A stretch of 64,000 nt of DNA from Kuschelorhynchus macadamiae (GCA_030620095.1 JAUTXW010000883.1:1-64000), one strand, 5' to 3'; shown: positions 37,461-49,689, counted from the stretch's first letter. Numbers and translations are program-made. Notes: generated by a model from the sequence alone, not told the origin.

Positions 37461-37715
37461 TATGTTAAATACGCTTCACCTTCGTGTCAAATGTATTTGG
37501 TTATGGGGGTTTAGTAAAACTCAGAACCCAAAAACAGCGCTTACTCCATATGTTAAATACGCTTCACCTTCGTGTCAAATGTATTTGGTTTTGGAGGTTT
37601 AGTAAAACTCAGAACCCAAAAACAGCGCTTGCTCCATATGTTAAATACGCTTCACCTTCGTGTCAAATGTATTTGGTTATGGGGGTTTAGAAACACTCAG
37701 AACCCAAAAACATCT
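37451..37715 (+). repeat. 88-bp tandem repeat, about three units
   Basis: Units start at 37451, 37539 and 37627 (GCTT(G/A)CTCCATATGTTAAA), a period of exactly 88, each containing TCACCTTCGTGTCAAATGTA and ACTCAGAACCCAAAAACA. Differences between units are few, so the array is recent. Confidence 0.95.
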
Positions 37716-37719
37716 GTTG

Positions 37720-38469
37720 ATCTCTATTGGTCTCTTCTATAAACCTTGCATCGGTAGAGCTAATTTCTCGCTTGGCTTCTTACTTAGGGTCCGCATAGCT
37801 TGTGGTGAGTTCATTGTTTACCTAATAATTATTTACTGGAAGTTACACCTTATATTACTTATTTGGTTGGGAAAATAATATTTTGCTTGAAGAGCTTAAA
37901 CTGAGGAATACTTTATCAAACAATTATGTTAATGTTACTGGGGCCATACTGAAGACTTGTATAATTACTTTAGGTTACTTTGGTAGAGGGAGGATGTCCT
38001 GTGTCCTGACTACCAGAAGGGGTTCTAGGTGGTTTTAAGAACCACTGGAGAGTAGGAAACTACTGTTTAGCAATTTATATTTCATGTCAAGTACTAAACA
38101 ACTAATTAACTTATTAGTCCTGGCAAACTGTAGTTGAAAATACACTTAGGGTATACGTGACAGTATGATCTTCAAATTAGTTTTATACTAAACTAAACTA
38201 AAAAACATATTTAAGCTTAAAATCAAGTACTGTTGTCTTATCATATCAAAATACTTAACACAAATCTGTTTAAAACAAATAATGGTGTTTTAAATATGTT
38301 TAAAACACACTTTTAATTATTAGCAACTAACAACCCTGTTTATCCATTATATGCAGCCGCCATCTTATTTTTTATATAAAAGTGTCAAATGGCGTTAAAT
38401 TCTTAATCGGTTAAGTAACTCTGTAATTAAATTAATCACGAATTAATCAAAGTGGGTGAAAAACCCATT
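37720..38469. other. No recognisable gene
   Basis: Follows the tandem array; no coding motif or repeat that I can name. Confidence 0.45.
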
Positions 38470-38925
38470 AAAATATTCAAATCATACATTTAATTAACAC
38501 ACATACATATAAACAGAGGGTAAAATCGAGGTAAAAATAAACCTTTCGTTCAAAAGGTTACATACAGAAATTCTGCACATATATTCCAAAGGGAGTTTTC
38601 TTGTCATTTCAGCGCTAATTCGACGAATAACGATCAATTCCCATCAGTAGATTGTTGTCCCAACTTAGTATATTATAATTAGACTGTCCTCAGCGCGGAA
38701 TTCCTAAATTGGACAAATACGTTGCTTCAAACGCGACGATGGTGTTGCAGTGAATTATGATTGACGTAACAAGAATCCGCAGTCTATTTTATTAGCCATA
38801 TTGCATTTATCGTCTAATATGAACGAGAATCTGAGTTCGGAATACTGGAAAATCGGTAAATTTCCTTTTCACGGAACTTCCTTTGATATAAATTTAACAT
38901 AATCATTTAGTAAGACATGTATATA

Positions 38926-38930
<5 letters not shown>
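38470..38930 (+). repeat. Dispersed repeat D, copy 1
   Basis: Shares ATTCTGCACATATATT.., CTTTTCTTGTCATTTCAG-like wording, TAATTAGACTGTCCTCAGCG, CGCGACGATGGTGTTGCAGTG and GAATTATGATTGACGTAA with copies at 49690-50110 and 56600-57150. This copy is cut on the right by (TA)n. Class unknown; no coding. Confidence 0.75.
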
Positions 38931-39019
<89 letters not shown>

Positions 39020-39020
39020 A
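38931..39020. repeat. (TA)n microsatellite
   Basis: Two TA runs with a short GTATATACACA interruption. Confidence 0.95.
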
Positions 39021-39362
39021 GGTATATGAGAAAAATAAGAACTGGCCGATTATTAACAGCTGATACCTTTCAAGTCAAATGGTAACAAGGTTTAGTTTTA
39101 TTTGTCGAGTTCGATTTGGGTATGTTCAGGACAAAAAAAATGTATTTATAAATGAGGCTCATTTAAAAAAAAACTTATTTAATTTGAATGGCTATATTCG
39201 TGCCATAAGATTATATATCTGATAAAAAGAGAACTTTACTAACTAACTAAACTTTATATATTTGTTTTGTTCAGTCAACTTGTGTCAAAATGGTGTTTAT
39301 TTAACTGAAATAAAAAAAGGAGTGTATTCAAAGAAATATTTATTTCCTATAGGCGAAACAAA

Positions 39363-39548
39363 TCTGAATTTAGATTAAAACAAAAAAGCATATTTAAAAG
39401 TTTTTCAAACTTTGATATTGTTTAAAAATCTGATATTATAGTTAAATATTATTACCTTGATGTCCACTGTATAACTGTTTTTTTTTATTAGAGTATTGTC
39501 ACATACAGTGTCTCCACCACATGTCCAATATGGCGCCTGCTCCATATG

Positions 39549-39602
<54 letters not shown>
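39363..39602 (+). repeat. Repeat T leader copy 2, ending in (TA)n
   Basis: The leader matches 37265-37460 and reaches the first bases of the 88-bp unit (GCCTGCTCCATATGTTAA). It then passes into (TA)n at 39552-39602 instead of further units. Confidence 0.85.
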
Positions 39603-39605
<3 letters not shown>

Positions 39606-39859
39606 ATATGTTACGAACAAAGCCCGAAATTATAGTTGACAATGCACAGATATTTTTGTACAAAGTTGTTATTGCACACCTCATTCGTACAAATTCCTGA
39701 ATTTATTCATTTTAACGCATTTTGTTCGGTGTTAAGTATACAATGTTAACATTGTACAGATGCATTCGTACAAAGCTCGATTTAATAGTAAATTGGTATT
39801 GATTGGGATATGCAAAACGCCTTATTATCCTTTAATACAGTTTATTTTTATTTATTGGT

Positions 39860-41960
39860 ACAATCCAAAGCTTTGTGACGTTTTGAATTGCATTTTAATT
39901 TTTTTCTTCGGCAATGTCATTTTCTATCAGTACATTTCCTGGCACAGTTACATCGTGTGAATCCTTGTCCTCCGAATTTAGATTGACTATTACTAGCTGT
40001 TCGTAAAGTGCATCTATCTTCTGGAACTTCTTCAATGGAAATTACATGATTTGATTTGCATGCTGCAATTTGGTTTCTAGAATATAATTGAGGCAAGACT
40101 CCACTAGATGTTCCAATTTTGTAGTAACCATCCTTAGTGACTTCCATAACCACGCCAATTAGATTTCTTGAATCACCCTTACCTTAAACAAATAAAACGA
40201 AAATTAAAGCTAAGTAATAGTATATTATGTAACAAGTTTTCAGCTGTTTCATATCGTACGACTTGTGGAATTCGTTTTCGGCTTGGTCCAGAGTCATACT
40301 AGTGTGAAAGAAGCCATTTTCAGGCGTGCTGCTCATTATACTTTTTCTACAGCTGTATGACGTAAAATAATAATGAACTCAAATTTCTATTATACCAAAA
40401 CAAAACTTCAAGGTCAAAATTAACCAACAATTAATTTAAAATGTCACTTTGCATTAGAGAATAGGCACACTGACGGAACCTTCATGCCGAAAATATTGAC
40501 TCTGTGAAAAATTGCTCGCGATGTGTGCAATGGAAGTTTTTCAAGGTGTGCTACCTGTGCCATATTGGCACCTTTCAAAGCAACTCTAGAAAAAATTCAA
40601 TATTTACCTACCTCTATTTAAAGCTGGAATCGGTACAGTAACATTTGAATCTTTTTCTATAGGTGGGTATCTTTTTTCGCTTCCTATTTTCATTCGTTTC
40701 GCTTGCTCATGTAATCCAGCTATAGCTGATTTTTGGTTTTCTGAAATACTATTTTTTATGTCAAAAATCGTGCTGTCGATTTCAGTCGCAGAAACATTTT
40801 CTAGATTTTCTTGGTCAGTTGTTATAACTAACTCTTCATTTGGCTGGTGATCTGTTTCAATAATCTCAAAACTAACGTTATCTACTTGTTCATAGGCGTG
40901 CACTACAATTACTGGATTATTTTCATTTAAATCGTCTGGTTGACGTTTTTCAAGTACAATATCATTTTTTTTCTCGTTGTCAGTACCATTATTCTCGACA
41001 GTATTCTCTCGAGTTTTGTGTACAATTTCTAACGAACCAAAAACTGTTTCCATTTCTTCTTTCGTAGTTCTAAGCCTAGTTTAGTTTTTCTTCTAAACAT
41101 AACTTCAAACAGTGTTTGTTTAATGCCGGAGTGGAAACTGTTGTTTTTTGAAATTGACAGAAGCGCAACCCTTCGCTCCATTTTTTTTGATTTATTGTCC
41201 TCCATCAATGCTACAATTATATCTTCTACGTCGCGGTTCGCCCTCTCTACACTACCCTGACTTTGGGAATGTCGAGGCTTCCCATGTACGATTTTTAATT
41301 CTGGCCAAATATATTTTAGTTCTTCGATTACGCTATTTACAAACTCCCTTCCATTATCGGACTGCAACACTGATGGAGCGCCAAATAGACAGAATATGTC
41401 CACAAGATGGTATGCCACTTCAGCAGCTCTTTTACTTTTTAATGGACGAAGAGTTACGAATTTGCTTAAGTGGTCTTGATAGTTTAATATAAATTTGTAT
41501 TCCCCGCCTGGACACGTTTGAAAATCAATTAAGTCAACCTGTGCTCGTAAGTTTACCTCATTAAAAACCATAGGTTTGACAACTATGCTCTTTTTGGGAT
41601 GCACTCGCTTCTTTAAACATGGAAAATTTTAATAATATGTCTTGTTATGTTGACATATTTTTGTTTTAAATTATGTTCTAGTTTATGAATTCCACCGTGC
41701 CCAGTTTCCGCATGAACGTAATATTTTACGTTATTCTCACCTGATTTGCACATAGGTAAAATCAATTTCTTGCTGTCACCCACTGTAAGCACATCATAAC
41801 GTTTAAGCCGCCTGTAATCTGTTGATGTTTTTTTTGGGCGGTTTTTGGCAGTCAACACTTCATTAATTAGCCTATTATAATGTTGCTCTGTTTTAATAAT
41901 AAAACTATTTACATCAACATCTAATTCATTAATTTTTAAGTTAAATAACTGTTCATTCAT
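39860..41960 (-). pseudogene. KRBA2-like integrase/transposase gene with an intron
   Basis: First block (41960-41613): MNEQLFNLKINELDVDVNSF, YDVLTVGDSKKLILP and ETGHGGIHKLEHNLKQKYVN, including zinc-binding His residues. Second block (41604-41029): integrase core with RAQVDLIDF (Asp), LQSDNGREF (Asp) and QGSVERAN (Glu); the second Asp and the Glu are 36 residues apart. Third block (41053-40604) ends AIAGLHEQAKRMKIG and PIPALNRG. An intron (about 40608-40178) with GT and AG ends restores the frame into GDSRNLIGVVMEVTKDGYYKIG. The end is GGQGFTRCNCARKCTDRK. Lesions: loss of the Cys pair plus a frameshift near 41610, a frameshift near 41070, and a TGA at a Cys-rich position near 39915. Confidence 0.85.
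40178..40608 (-). other. Intron of the KRBA2-like gene
   Basis: Donor AGAG|GTAGGTAAAT near 40608 and acceptor TTTGTTTAAG|GTAAGGG near 40180 on the minus strand. Joining them keeps the reading frame and gives NRGKGDSRN, which matches the conserved wording of KRBA2-like proteins as I recall it. No cDNA evidence is available. Confidence 0.7.
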
Positions 41961-43179
41961 TTTGAAACGTAGGGCGACGTTTTATTTAAACTGAGAAAGC
42001 AGCGAAACTATAACCTCACTTCTTCAGTTGTTGATAAAAACAACTTTGCACAGATAGACCTGTACAATGCTGACTTTGTACAGGCAACGTCGGACAAAGT
42101 ACGTCAAAACAAATAACTTTCGTACTTTGTATGGTTGAGGTGTGCAATGCCGACTTTGTACAAAAATGTCTGTACACTGTCAACTTTGTTCAATTTCGGG
42201 CTTTGTTCATAACATTTCGCCATTCGACAACGGCTAAAGGTAAAAATATGAAATTTGGTCTATTAATAGGGTTGAATCTAGTGAACATTTGTAACATAAA
42301 AATAATTGCATATCGTTTCTGGTTTCCCAGAAAGAAAATGACCGCGACTTCGTTATTTTAAATAGACACCTTGTATATTTAATATTTTTTGAACCCTCTT
42401 AAAAATTCTTAACAACTATTGCATAACATAATTTACGTCTAAAATGTATAGTTTTCCAAAGAAAGCAACTTAAAAATGTGCCATAATTCCCCCTTATTTA
42501 TATTTTGTGGAAAAAGGGAGTAGGCCAGGATAAAAACAATCACGGTTATTTACTCTTTATTTAAGCCTTCATCAAACAAAATGTCAAAAAAGAAAATGTT
42601 CAGACTTTTAAAAAAATGTGTTTTTGCAAATCGATTTTTCAAGTTTTGATCAGACCCTCTACCGTAATGGGTCAATTGACTGGAACAAAACCTTCACTAC
42701 CCAATCCTACTTTTTTATCCTTTATCCACATATGATAAATTTAACTTCCTTAGACCGCTGTAAATTTGAAAATTTGATACCTTATTTTCATGTTGTTAAT
42801 GCCCATCTAAAGCGAAAATCAATATTATTAGCACTTATTTAATTATACCACCGGCAAAGTTTGCCATGGATTCAAAGTAATCTACCGTTCAATGGAATTT
42901 TCTTTTAATTCGTTTAAATTTTAAAAAAGAAACGAAAACGATAAGGTGGAACCAAATGAACTTTATTACACCTAGAGATGATTAACTAATAATAAAAGAA
43001 ATAGAAAAAAGAACGTACTTAATCATAATTAAGATTTTCAAAAACACGACCTTCTTGTTCAATGCAGGTCTCACATTTTTCAACAATTTTCCTTAATACA
43101 TTTTCTTTTTGAGTTATAGTAATATTATTAATAGCACTAATAATTGGATTTCTTAAAATGTCCAAATTTTTAGGTTGAG

Positions 43180-43992
43180 TTAATAACCACTTTTTTTTTT
43201 GATATGACCCCGGAATAAAAACTCTAGAGGTGTTAAATCAGGCGAACGTGCTGGCCCCCTTACAGGTCCATTCGTTCCTATCCATTGGTCCCCAAACCTG
43301 TCATTTAAATAATTTACACAAATTCGAGCGTTATGGGCTGGTGCACCGTCTTCTTGAAAGGAGATGTCGGGAATTTCTGCATGAGGTAAATTGTTCAAAA
43401 AATCGGTAACTGTTGTTTCTAGAAAGTTCAAATAAGTTTGTGCTGTAAGGGTATCATTAAAAAATATTGGACCTAACCTAACCAAAGCGTTCGTGGAAAT
43501 ATCCTTCTCTAAGTAAATGTTGATTTTCACTTGCCAATATCTTACGTTCTTCTTGTTGAAAGTTCCCGGAGTAAAGTTATTATTATGTTTAGAATTTTCC
43601 ATAAATCATCGGCAATATTCAACTCGCCGAGCAAAATCATTAACACCCAAGTGTTGGTGGATTTGGTATTTGTAGGGCTTATACTTATGTTTCTTCAAAA
43701 TGTTCCTTGCACTTTCTCTGTTAACTCCAACTTCACTTGCAATTTGGCGAATAGAAATACTTGGATGAGCATTTACAGATGTTAGAACGTTTATTTGAGC
43801 TTCTTCACTGATAATGAACTTTCATTCGTTTTCATTTTAGGGAACTGTTTTTAAATGTTGTATTAGCCACGGAAAATAGGCATAGCAAGGTTGGTCTCTG
43901 CGTAGAGTGTTTTAGCCTGCCTTTTGTTTTGCAAGGACTCGCCATAAAGAAGAAACATATCTATTTGTTCCGCCCTTGTAAAACTTGCCATT
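43180..43992 (-). pseudogene. Mariner-type transposase with Glu at the third catalytic site
   Basis: Begins MASFTRAEQIDMFLLYGESL at 43992. The middle is frameshifted (43860-43600). The frame 43602-43180 reads VRYWQVKINIYLEKDI, TLTAQTYLNFLETTV and ISFQEDGAPAHNARICVNYL, then RSPDLTPLEFLFRGHIKK. I count 41 residues between the Asp of EDGAPAH and the Glu of PLEF, the position that is Asp in the mariner at 55.5 kb. WG is RG. The Glu may be a decay mutation or a true variant. The first catalytic Asp block is not readable. Confidence 0.78.
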
Positions 43993-44548
43993 TTAAAGAG
44001 ATCACAAAGAACTTTTAGTCTACACCAATAGAGACACAAAATAAAACACGAGAATTTATAAAAAGTGCAACAATCTGCCAAGCCCACAAGTGATAAAAAT
44101 ACTTGTCAAAGTCAAGTCCTCTGTCAAGACTAATATGATAATTTTAATTTTAGCAAAACTTTGTTTATAGGTAGTTATCACACTAAGTTAAGTTATCATT
44201 AACCTAACTTTCATAAACAACTGCAAAATTGAAAATTAGGTACCCTATTTTTATGATGTTAATATTTATCCAAAGCGAAAAACAGTCACTTGACTAGTTA
44301 TGGTACAAGGTCTGATCAAAACTTGAAAAATTGATTTGCCAAAAACACATTTCTTTTAAAACTCGGAACATTTTCTTTTAGACATTTTGTTGGATGAAGG
44401 CTTGAATAAAGAGTAAACAACCGTGATTGTTTTTATCCTGGCCTATTCCGTTTTTCCATAAAATACAATTAAGTGGGAATTATAGCACATTTTAGAGTGG
44501 CTTTATTTGGAAAACTATACATTTTAGACACAAGTTATGTTATACAGA

Positions 44549-47199
44549 CAGGGGCGTGCGGTGAAACTTTAAGAAAGGGAAGCAATTTTTAGAAACTTAC
44601 CTATTTGTAATGTAATTCGATTATTTTTTGCAAATTCGTCAATGACGTCATCATAAAAACGTCGATCCTCCGACATATTTTAGAGAAGTTTATTTTCAAT
44701 GGACAACACCGATGTATGCGAAAGTCTCTCCTGCCCCCTTGAATTTCTCACGAAATTTTTTATACGTTTAAGTGTTGAAAAATTGCGTTCTACTGATGAA
44801 CTTGTGGCAGGTATTGTCAATACTAATTCATACAATTTCGACACTTCGGTGTAGGCATCTTCCAGCTCCTTGTCTTTTTAAAATTGCATTAGTTCCTTAG
44901 CGTTATTTTTTGCGCTAATGTCATCAGTTTCGTAAATCACTTTTAGTTCAGATCGCAGTAACACTCGGCCGAAGAACTGGCCATAATGAAGAAGAAGAGA
45001 TTTAAACGCATCTTCTGGAAAAGTTTTTCTTTAAATGCATCAAAATTGCAGAGCTCGAGGAATTTAAAATCATTTAAACCGTTAAATCTATAGTTTATTT
45101 GTTGCTGAATTTGATCGATTACTTCATCAAACTGGCGTCTGTGTGATGTTTGAACATCTCCCACCTTGTCTGTTCGAAGACGCTTGGCTTGTGGCTCTAC
45201 ATTTAACGTCATCGTTTTCTCCCAAAATAGGTCAAAGTCATCTCTTTTTTGGCTTAACATGGACTTAAAATCATCCACTTTTTTTAGGCAAAAAGCAATA
45301 TCATTTGTTTTAGTTTTTAATATATTAAAAACATTCTCCGAGAATGGAAATATTTCTGAAAATATGTTCAACAAATAATTAAAATTAAAATCTCGTTTCA
45401 AACAGTCCAAAAACCCGCTCGAACTATTTATTGCTTCTGAGTCCCACGTTTCATTATTTTCTATTATTTTCTCAAATAGTCCAATCAGTGATTCACGATT
45501 TTCAGATACTGTTAACCCAAGTCTTCCATTATAGTTCCACTTAGTAGGAGCTACTTTGGGCAATCGTTTGTGGACAGTGGAGTGCAAAGCTTGTGTTTGT
45601 TTTGTTGACTTGGAAAAAAAAAGCGGCCATGCCACTTAAAGTAACGAAAAATACTTTACACTCTTTAATGCGATTGATGAACTGGGATAAAACTAAATTT
45701 AATTTATGAGCAAAACAATGGACAAATTCAGCACTTGGGAAAGTTTCTCGAACTTTAGCTTGCAGATCCCCTAATTATCCTGCCATCACTGCAGCTCCAT
45801 CATACCTTTGAGCAACTAATTTTTTCTCTCCATTAATTTCTTTAGTAACGTTATAAACTACGATATATAATGCATCTGCTGTACGATTTTCGGACACATT
45901 CTTAAAAACTAAAAATCGCTCTTGAATCTTCCGCTTGTTTTAACGTAGTATATTACTATAGATAATTGGCTAAAATTAGTGATATCAGTTGTTTCGTCCA
46001 GAACAATAGCAATGAACCGCGCCTCGCCAATCTCCTGCTTAATTCTTTTTAGAATAATTGTTGCAACAGCGGAAATTAAATCATTCTGAAATCGATTCGA
46101 CGTTCCGCGAAAAACGCTAGACTGCTCTAAATGATTTTTTGAGCAATCATCATACTTAGCCATTAAACTAAGTAAATCTTGAAAATTTCCTCTATTTGAA
46201 GACATGACCCTTAAATCCTAATTCGTGCTGTCCGAGAAAACAAACAACATCGATAAGTATTCTTAATATTTGCCTATTTGTATCGACTAGTTCATTGTGT
46301 TGGCGGTGACTAATTTCCAACTGTTTATTAAAGGTGTGTTCAATTCTGGTTTTGCCGAAGACTTTTTCTTTTATGACGGCCTGCAAATGCGCTTTGGACA
46401 TAATGTGTCTTTTTACAGCTTTACAGCAGTTTTATTCCAGAGACCTTTTTCATTTTCAAAAAGTAAACATGGCTAACAAAATAATTTACTTATATTTTCA
46501 CACCCTGTTAGCCATTTAAATTGTTCGTATTTTTTTTTTCTGGATAAATATGTCTAATACAGTTTTTCATTTTTGTGGTTAAATTTTTCATAGGCGGTTT
46601 TGCCCTTCTTTTGGAAAATATTTGAAGCTTATCAGCGAAGTTTAATGTTGAAAATCTTTTTATTATTAAGACACACACCACACGTTCACACTCACTCTTC
46701 TTACTAAATTCTCCAACATTTTCAACGTTATTACCGACAACCGAAGTCGACGGTATTTGCATATTCACGTCCGTATTATTGTCTTCCATATCGCACCATG
46801 CACGACGCGACGTACGTATCACACAACACACGGATAGACGTTCAAACAAAGAACCTACTCCAATGATAGCTTCCGCCCCCACTTATGGCACGCGACTGAA
46901 ATGCAAAAATTGCAAACAGTCGGTGGAAAGTTCAATAATCTCTGGCTCGATTCGCAAGAAATCAAGCATACAGGACTTGGCTGCAGAGAAGCTAGCAGCC
47001 CGCAGAGGTTCTAGTCGATTTCTATTGTGGCTCGGTCGGAGTCAAGGCCGCATTTATTATGGGCTTGATAATTAAAATAATATTTTAGCATTTTTAATAT
47101 AAACTAAATTAATGGTTTCCTGTTTCAAAAATTATATTCTAGAAGATGTTTTGAAATTTTTTTTGGGGAAGCACTGCTTCCATGGACTGCACGGCCCTG
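44549..47199 (-). mobile_element. hAT DNA transposon, 2,651 bp, with 8-bp target duplication
   Basis: The ends CAGGGGCGTGCGGTG (44549) and, in reverse complement from 47199, CAGGGCCGTGCAGTC are short inverted repeats. The 8 bases TATACAGA stand immediately before (44541-44548) and after (47200-47207) the element. An 8-bp duplication is the hAT hallmark. The insertion site lies in the right arm of the mariner-type element, so hAT arrived later. Confidence 0.93.
44640..46790 (-). pseudogene. hAT transposase, ZMYM1-like
   Basis: Start region MEDNNTDVNMQIPSTSVVG near 46790. A TTF-type zinc-finger region is readable in broken frames (LFCQPCLLFENEKGLW near 46470; GNFQDLLSLMAKYDD at 46190). The catalytic core has FIAIVLDETTDITNFSQLSI (about 46020-45965), RYDGAAVMAG (near 45800) and VHCFAHKLNLVL (near 45720). 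After SKSTKQTQALHSTVHKRLPK comes a helical region (45635-44943). The C-terminal dimerisation region SSVERNFSTLKRIKNFV is near 44800. Length and order fit ZMYM1-like hAT transposases. Several frameshifts and stops inactivate it. It lies wholly within the 44549-47199 element. Confidence 0.88.
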
Positions 47200-47476
47200 T
47201 ATACAGAAGCTGTTTAGAATTGTTAAGAGATTTCAAAAAACATAAAATATACAGGGTGTTCAATTTAAAATAATGAAGTCGCGGTCATTTCCAGAAAAAC
47301 CGGATACGATATTCTATTGTTTTTATGTTACAAATATTCACAACATTCAACCCTATCAATACACCAAATTCCATATTTTTATTTCTAGCCATTGGTAGTA
47401 GTTTCATTGTCACCCGGTATATATATATATATTTTTTTTTTTTTTTCGTTTTTTTTTCTGTAACCATATATAAATA

Positions 47477-48018
<542 letters not shown>

Positions 48019-48049
48019 TATAGAAATCCAATAACTAAATTTATCGTAA

Positions 48050-49000
48050 GTAACATTAACAAAAAATTTCGTGAAACTGGAGAGGTAAAAGATGCTGTAC
48101 GCTGGCAGACCTAAAAGTAAGTGCAACAGATGGTGATAGGGCTCTGACTATTTTAATCAGTTTAGAGAAAAGCAACACCTTTCTACCAGAACATTAGGAA
48201 GAGAAAATGACGTCTCACACATGTCCGTAGACCGACTTCTTAAAACCGAAAAGTTTCATCCATACAAAATAACTTTGATTTGACATCGTGATTGAACATT
48301 GCAATACCAATCTAAATTTTATTAATCAGATTATTTTTTCTTAGTAAGCAACTTTTTTTTTTGAATGGAAAAGTTAACAGGCATAATTGTGATATTAGGC
48401 CAGGGAAAATCCACATTAGAAACGTGAAAATCATATTCAATTTCCCAAAAAGATAAACATTTGGTGTATAATAAAAGGGTGCAGAAATAATCGGTTCCTT
48501 TTTCATAAAAGATACATTACCTGGAGAAAGATATTTGAAGGACCGAAATTGTCCCAGCTATTGCAGAACTATTTCTGAATAACCGTGAGTTTCCTATTTT
48601 ACCCGCTGTATTCAACTTTTAACTTGAATTTTTTAGATAATGCTGTGCTAAATGATGAAATATGGTTTCAGAAGGATGGTGCTCGACCGCACTTTGCTCG
48701 GAATGTTCAGGAATATTTAGACAATGTTTTTTTTTGGAAGACACATTGGACGTAGGGGTACAATAGAGTGGCCAACTCGGTCTCCAGACTTGACGACCCT
48801 CGACTACTTTTTGTGGGGACATAAATACAGAGTATAAAACTAAGCCCAATGATCTAGAGAATTTAAAGGTGCGAATAGAAATCGAATGCAGATGAATCGA
48901 GGAGGCTGGCATTCTTTTTAATGTATTAAATATTTTCTCACAGTATTTGGCCTTCTTTCAGGAAGTAAATAGACAACGTTTCAAACATCTTATTTAGCTT
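48050..49000 (+). pseudogene. Mariner transposase remnant (D-41-D type)
   Basis: Plus-strand fragments in order: KKFRETGEVKDAV (48062-48100), REKQHLSTRTLGRENDVSHM and VDRLLKTEKFHPYKI (48175-48270), NGKVNRHNC (48366-48390), AEIIGSFFIKDTLPGERYL (48480-48540), WFQKDGARPHFARNVQEYL (48660-48722) and SPDLTTLDYFLWGH (48780-48825). This is the full order of a mariner transposase: helix-turn-helix, then catalytic blocks two and three. Several frameshifts are present. The 5' end is cut by (TA)n. Confidence 0.78.
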
Positions 49001-49089
49001 CTTTAATTTACATTTTGTTGTATTAAGTGTTTATTTTTTGTATTGTATTGTTTCCCTTTTTTTGCAACCTACTTTTAAAGTTGAGTCCC

Positions 49090-49430
49090 TGTTTTTCTTT
49101 GCTAGGGTTTTGGTAGCAAGATGATGAATTATTGTGCTTTCCGGTCTGCCAAAATGTACATCATCTTTCAGCTTTCCAATTTCACGAAATTCTTTATTAA
49201 TTTTACTTACGGTGGATTTAGTTACTTGATTTCTGTTTGGATTAAAAATGTTACCAACATGTTGAAGGTTTCGCTTTTTATCCTCATAACCTAGTATAAT
49301 TAAAATTTCAATTCTTTAAGTTTCAGCTAAACGATACATTTTTGTAAATCAACAAAACTGACATTGTCAGACTTATCAGGTAACCTTTAGTGTGCAGACA
49401 TTTTAATAAAAGGTAATACATTAAATTATG
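49090..49430 (-). pseudogene. N-terminal mariner transposase fragment, antisense
   Basis: Minus-strand reading begins MYRLAET at about 49340 and continues RIEILIILGYEDKKRNLQHV and KSTVSKINKEFREIGKLKDD (49220-49150). This is the N-terminal helix-turn-helix domain only. It lies in the opposite direction to the remnant at 48050-49000, as in the 57.7-59 kb region. Confidence 0.75.
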
Positions 49431-49528
49431 TATATTTGACATTTATTTTCGCAAAAACTGCTGACTTTCATAAAAAGCGCTCTTAAAAAAAGTATTAAGA
49501 ATTTTATGGAGATTTTAAAAAAGGAATA

Positions 49529-49676
49529 CAGGGTGATCCATTAAAAAAAGTAATTTTTCTCTTATTACATAAAAACGGCAAACTTGGCAGCAATGCGGAG
49601 CTCGCCATTGGATCCGGCATAATTTTATACCTAAGTGTATATATTTTCGTTACATTCAGTACGTGATACACCCCGT
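49529..49676 (-). mobile_element. Mariner-derived MITE retaining the transposase start codon
   Basis: Bounded by CAGGGTGATCCATT (left) and, in reverse complement, CGGGGTGTATCACG (right), with TA on both sides. On the minus strand it contains ATGCCGGATCCAATGGCG, matching the transposase start MPDPKAGSALL of the mariner fragment at 57777, then jumps to the other terminus. It looks like an internal-deletion derivative. Confidence 0.7.
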
Positions 49677-49689
49677 ATATATAGATGTA

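Larger units (their letters stand above)
39609..42214 (-). mobile_element. Ginger/KRBA2-type DNA transposon
   Basis: The left end TGTTACGAACAAAGCCCGAA (39609) and the right end, read in reverse complement from 42214, TGTTATGAACAAAGCCCGAA, are inverted repeats. Similarity continues inward for about 80 bases, through GTTGACA.TG.ACAGA.ATTT, TTGTACAAAGT and TTGCACACCTC. The element is 2,606 bp and encloses an integrase-like gene on the minus strand. No target duplication could be recognised. The TGT...ACA termini and integrase-type transposase fit the Ginger group. Confidence 0.85.
42215..47417 (-). mobile_element. Mariner-type element with ~450-bp inverted arms, split by hAT
   Basis: The left arm (42215-42665) matches, in reverse complement, a right arm made of 44310-44548 plus 47208-47417. 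Examples are GAATAGGCCAGGATAAAAACA with its counterpart at 42511-42531, and AGGGTTGAATCTAGTGAACAT with its counterpart near 47345. The right end GTCACCCGG is followed by TA repeats. Each arm carries on its outer side a unit bounded by C(C/A)GGGTG-type ends. The transposase lies between the arms. Without the hAT insertion the element is about 2.5 kb. Confidence 0.8.

Noticed and set aside
37451..37715. Regular 88-base repeats considered as CRISPR
   Set aside because: Whole units repeat with no unique spacers, and the sequence is plainly eukaryotic; it is a minisatellite.
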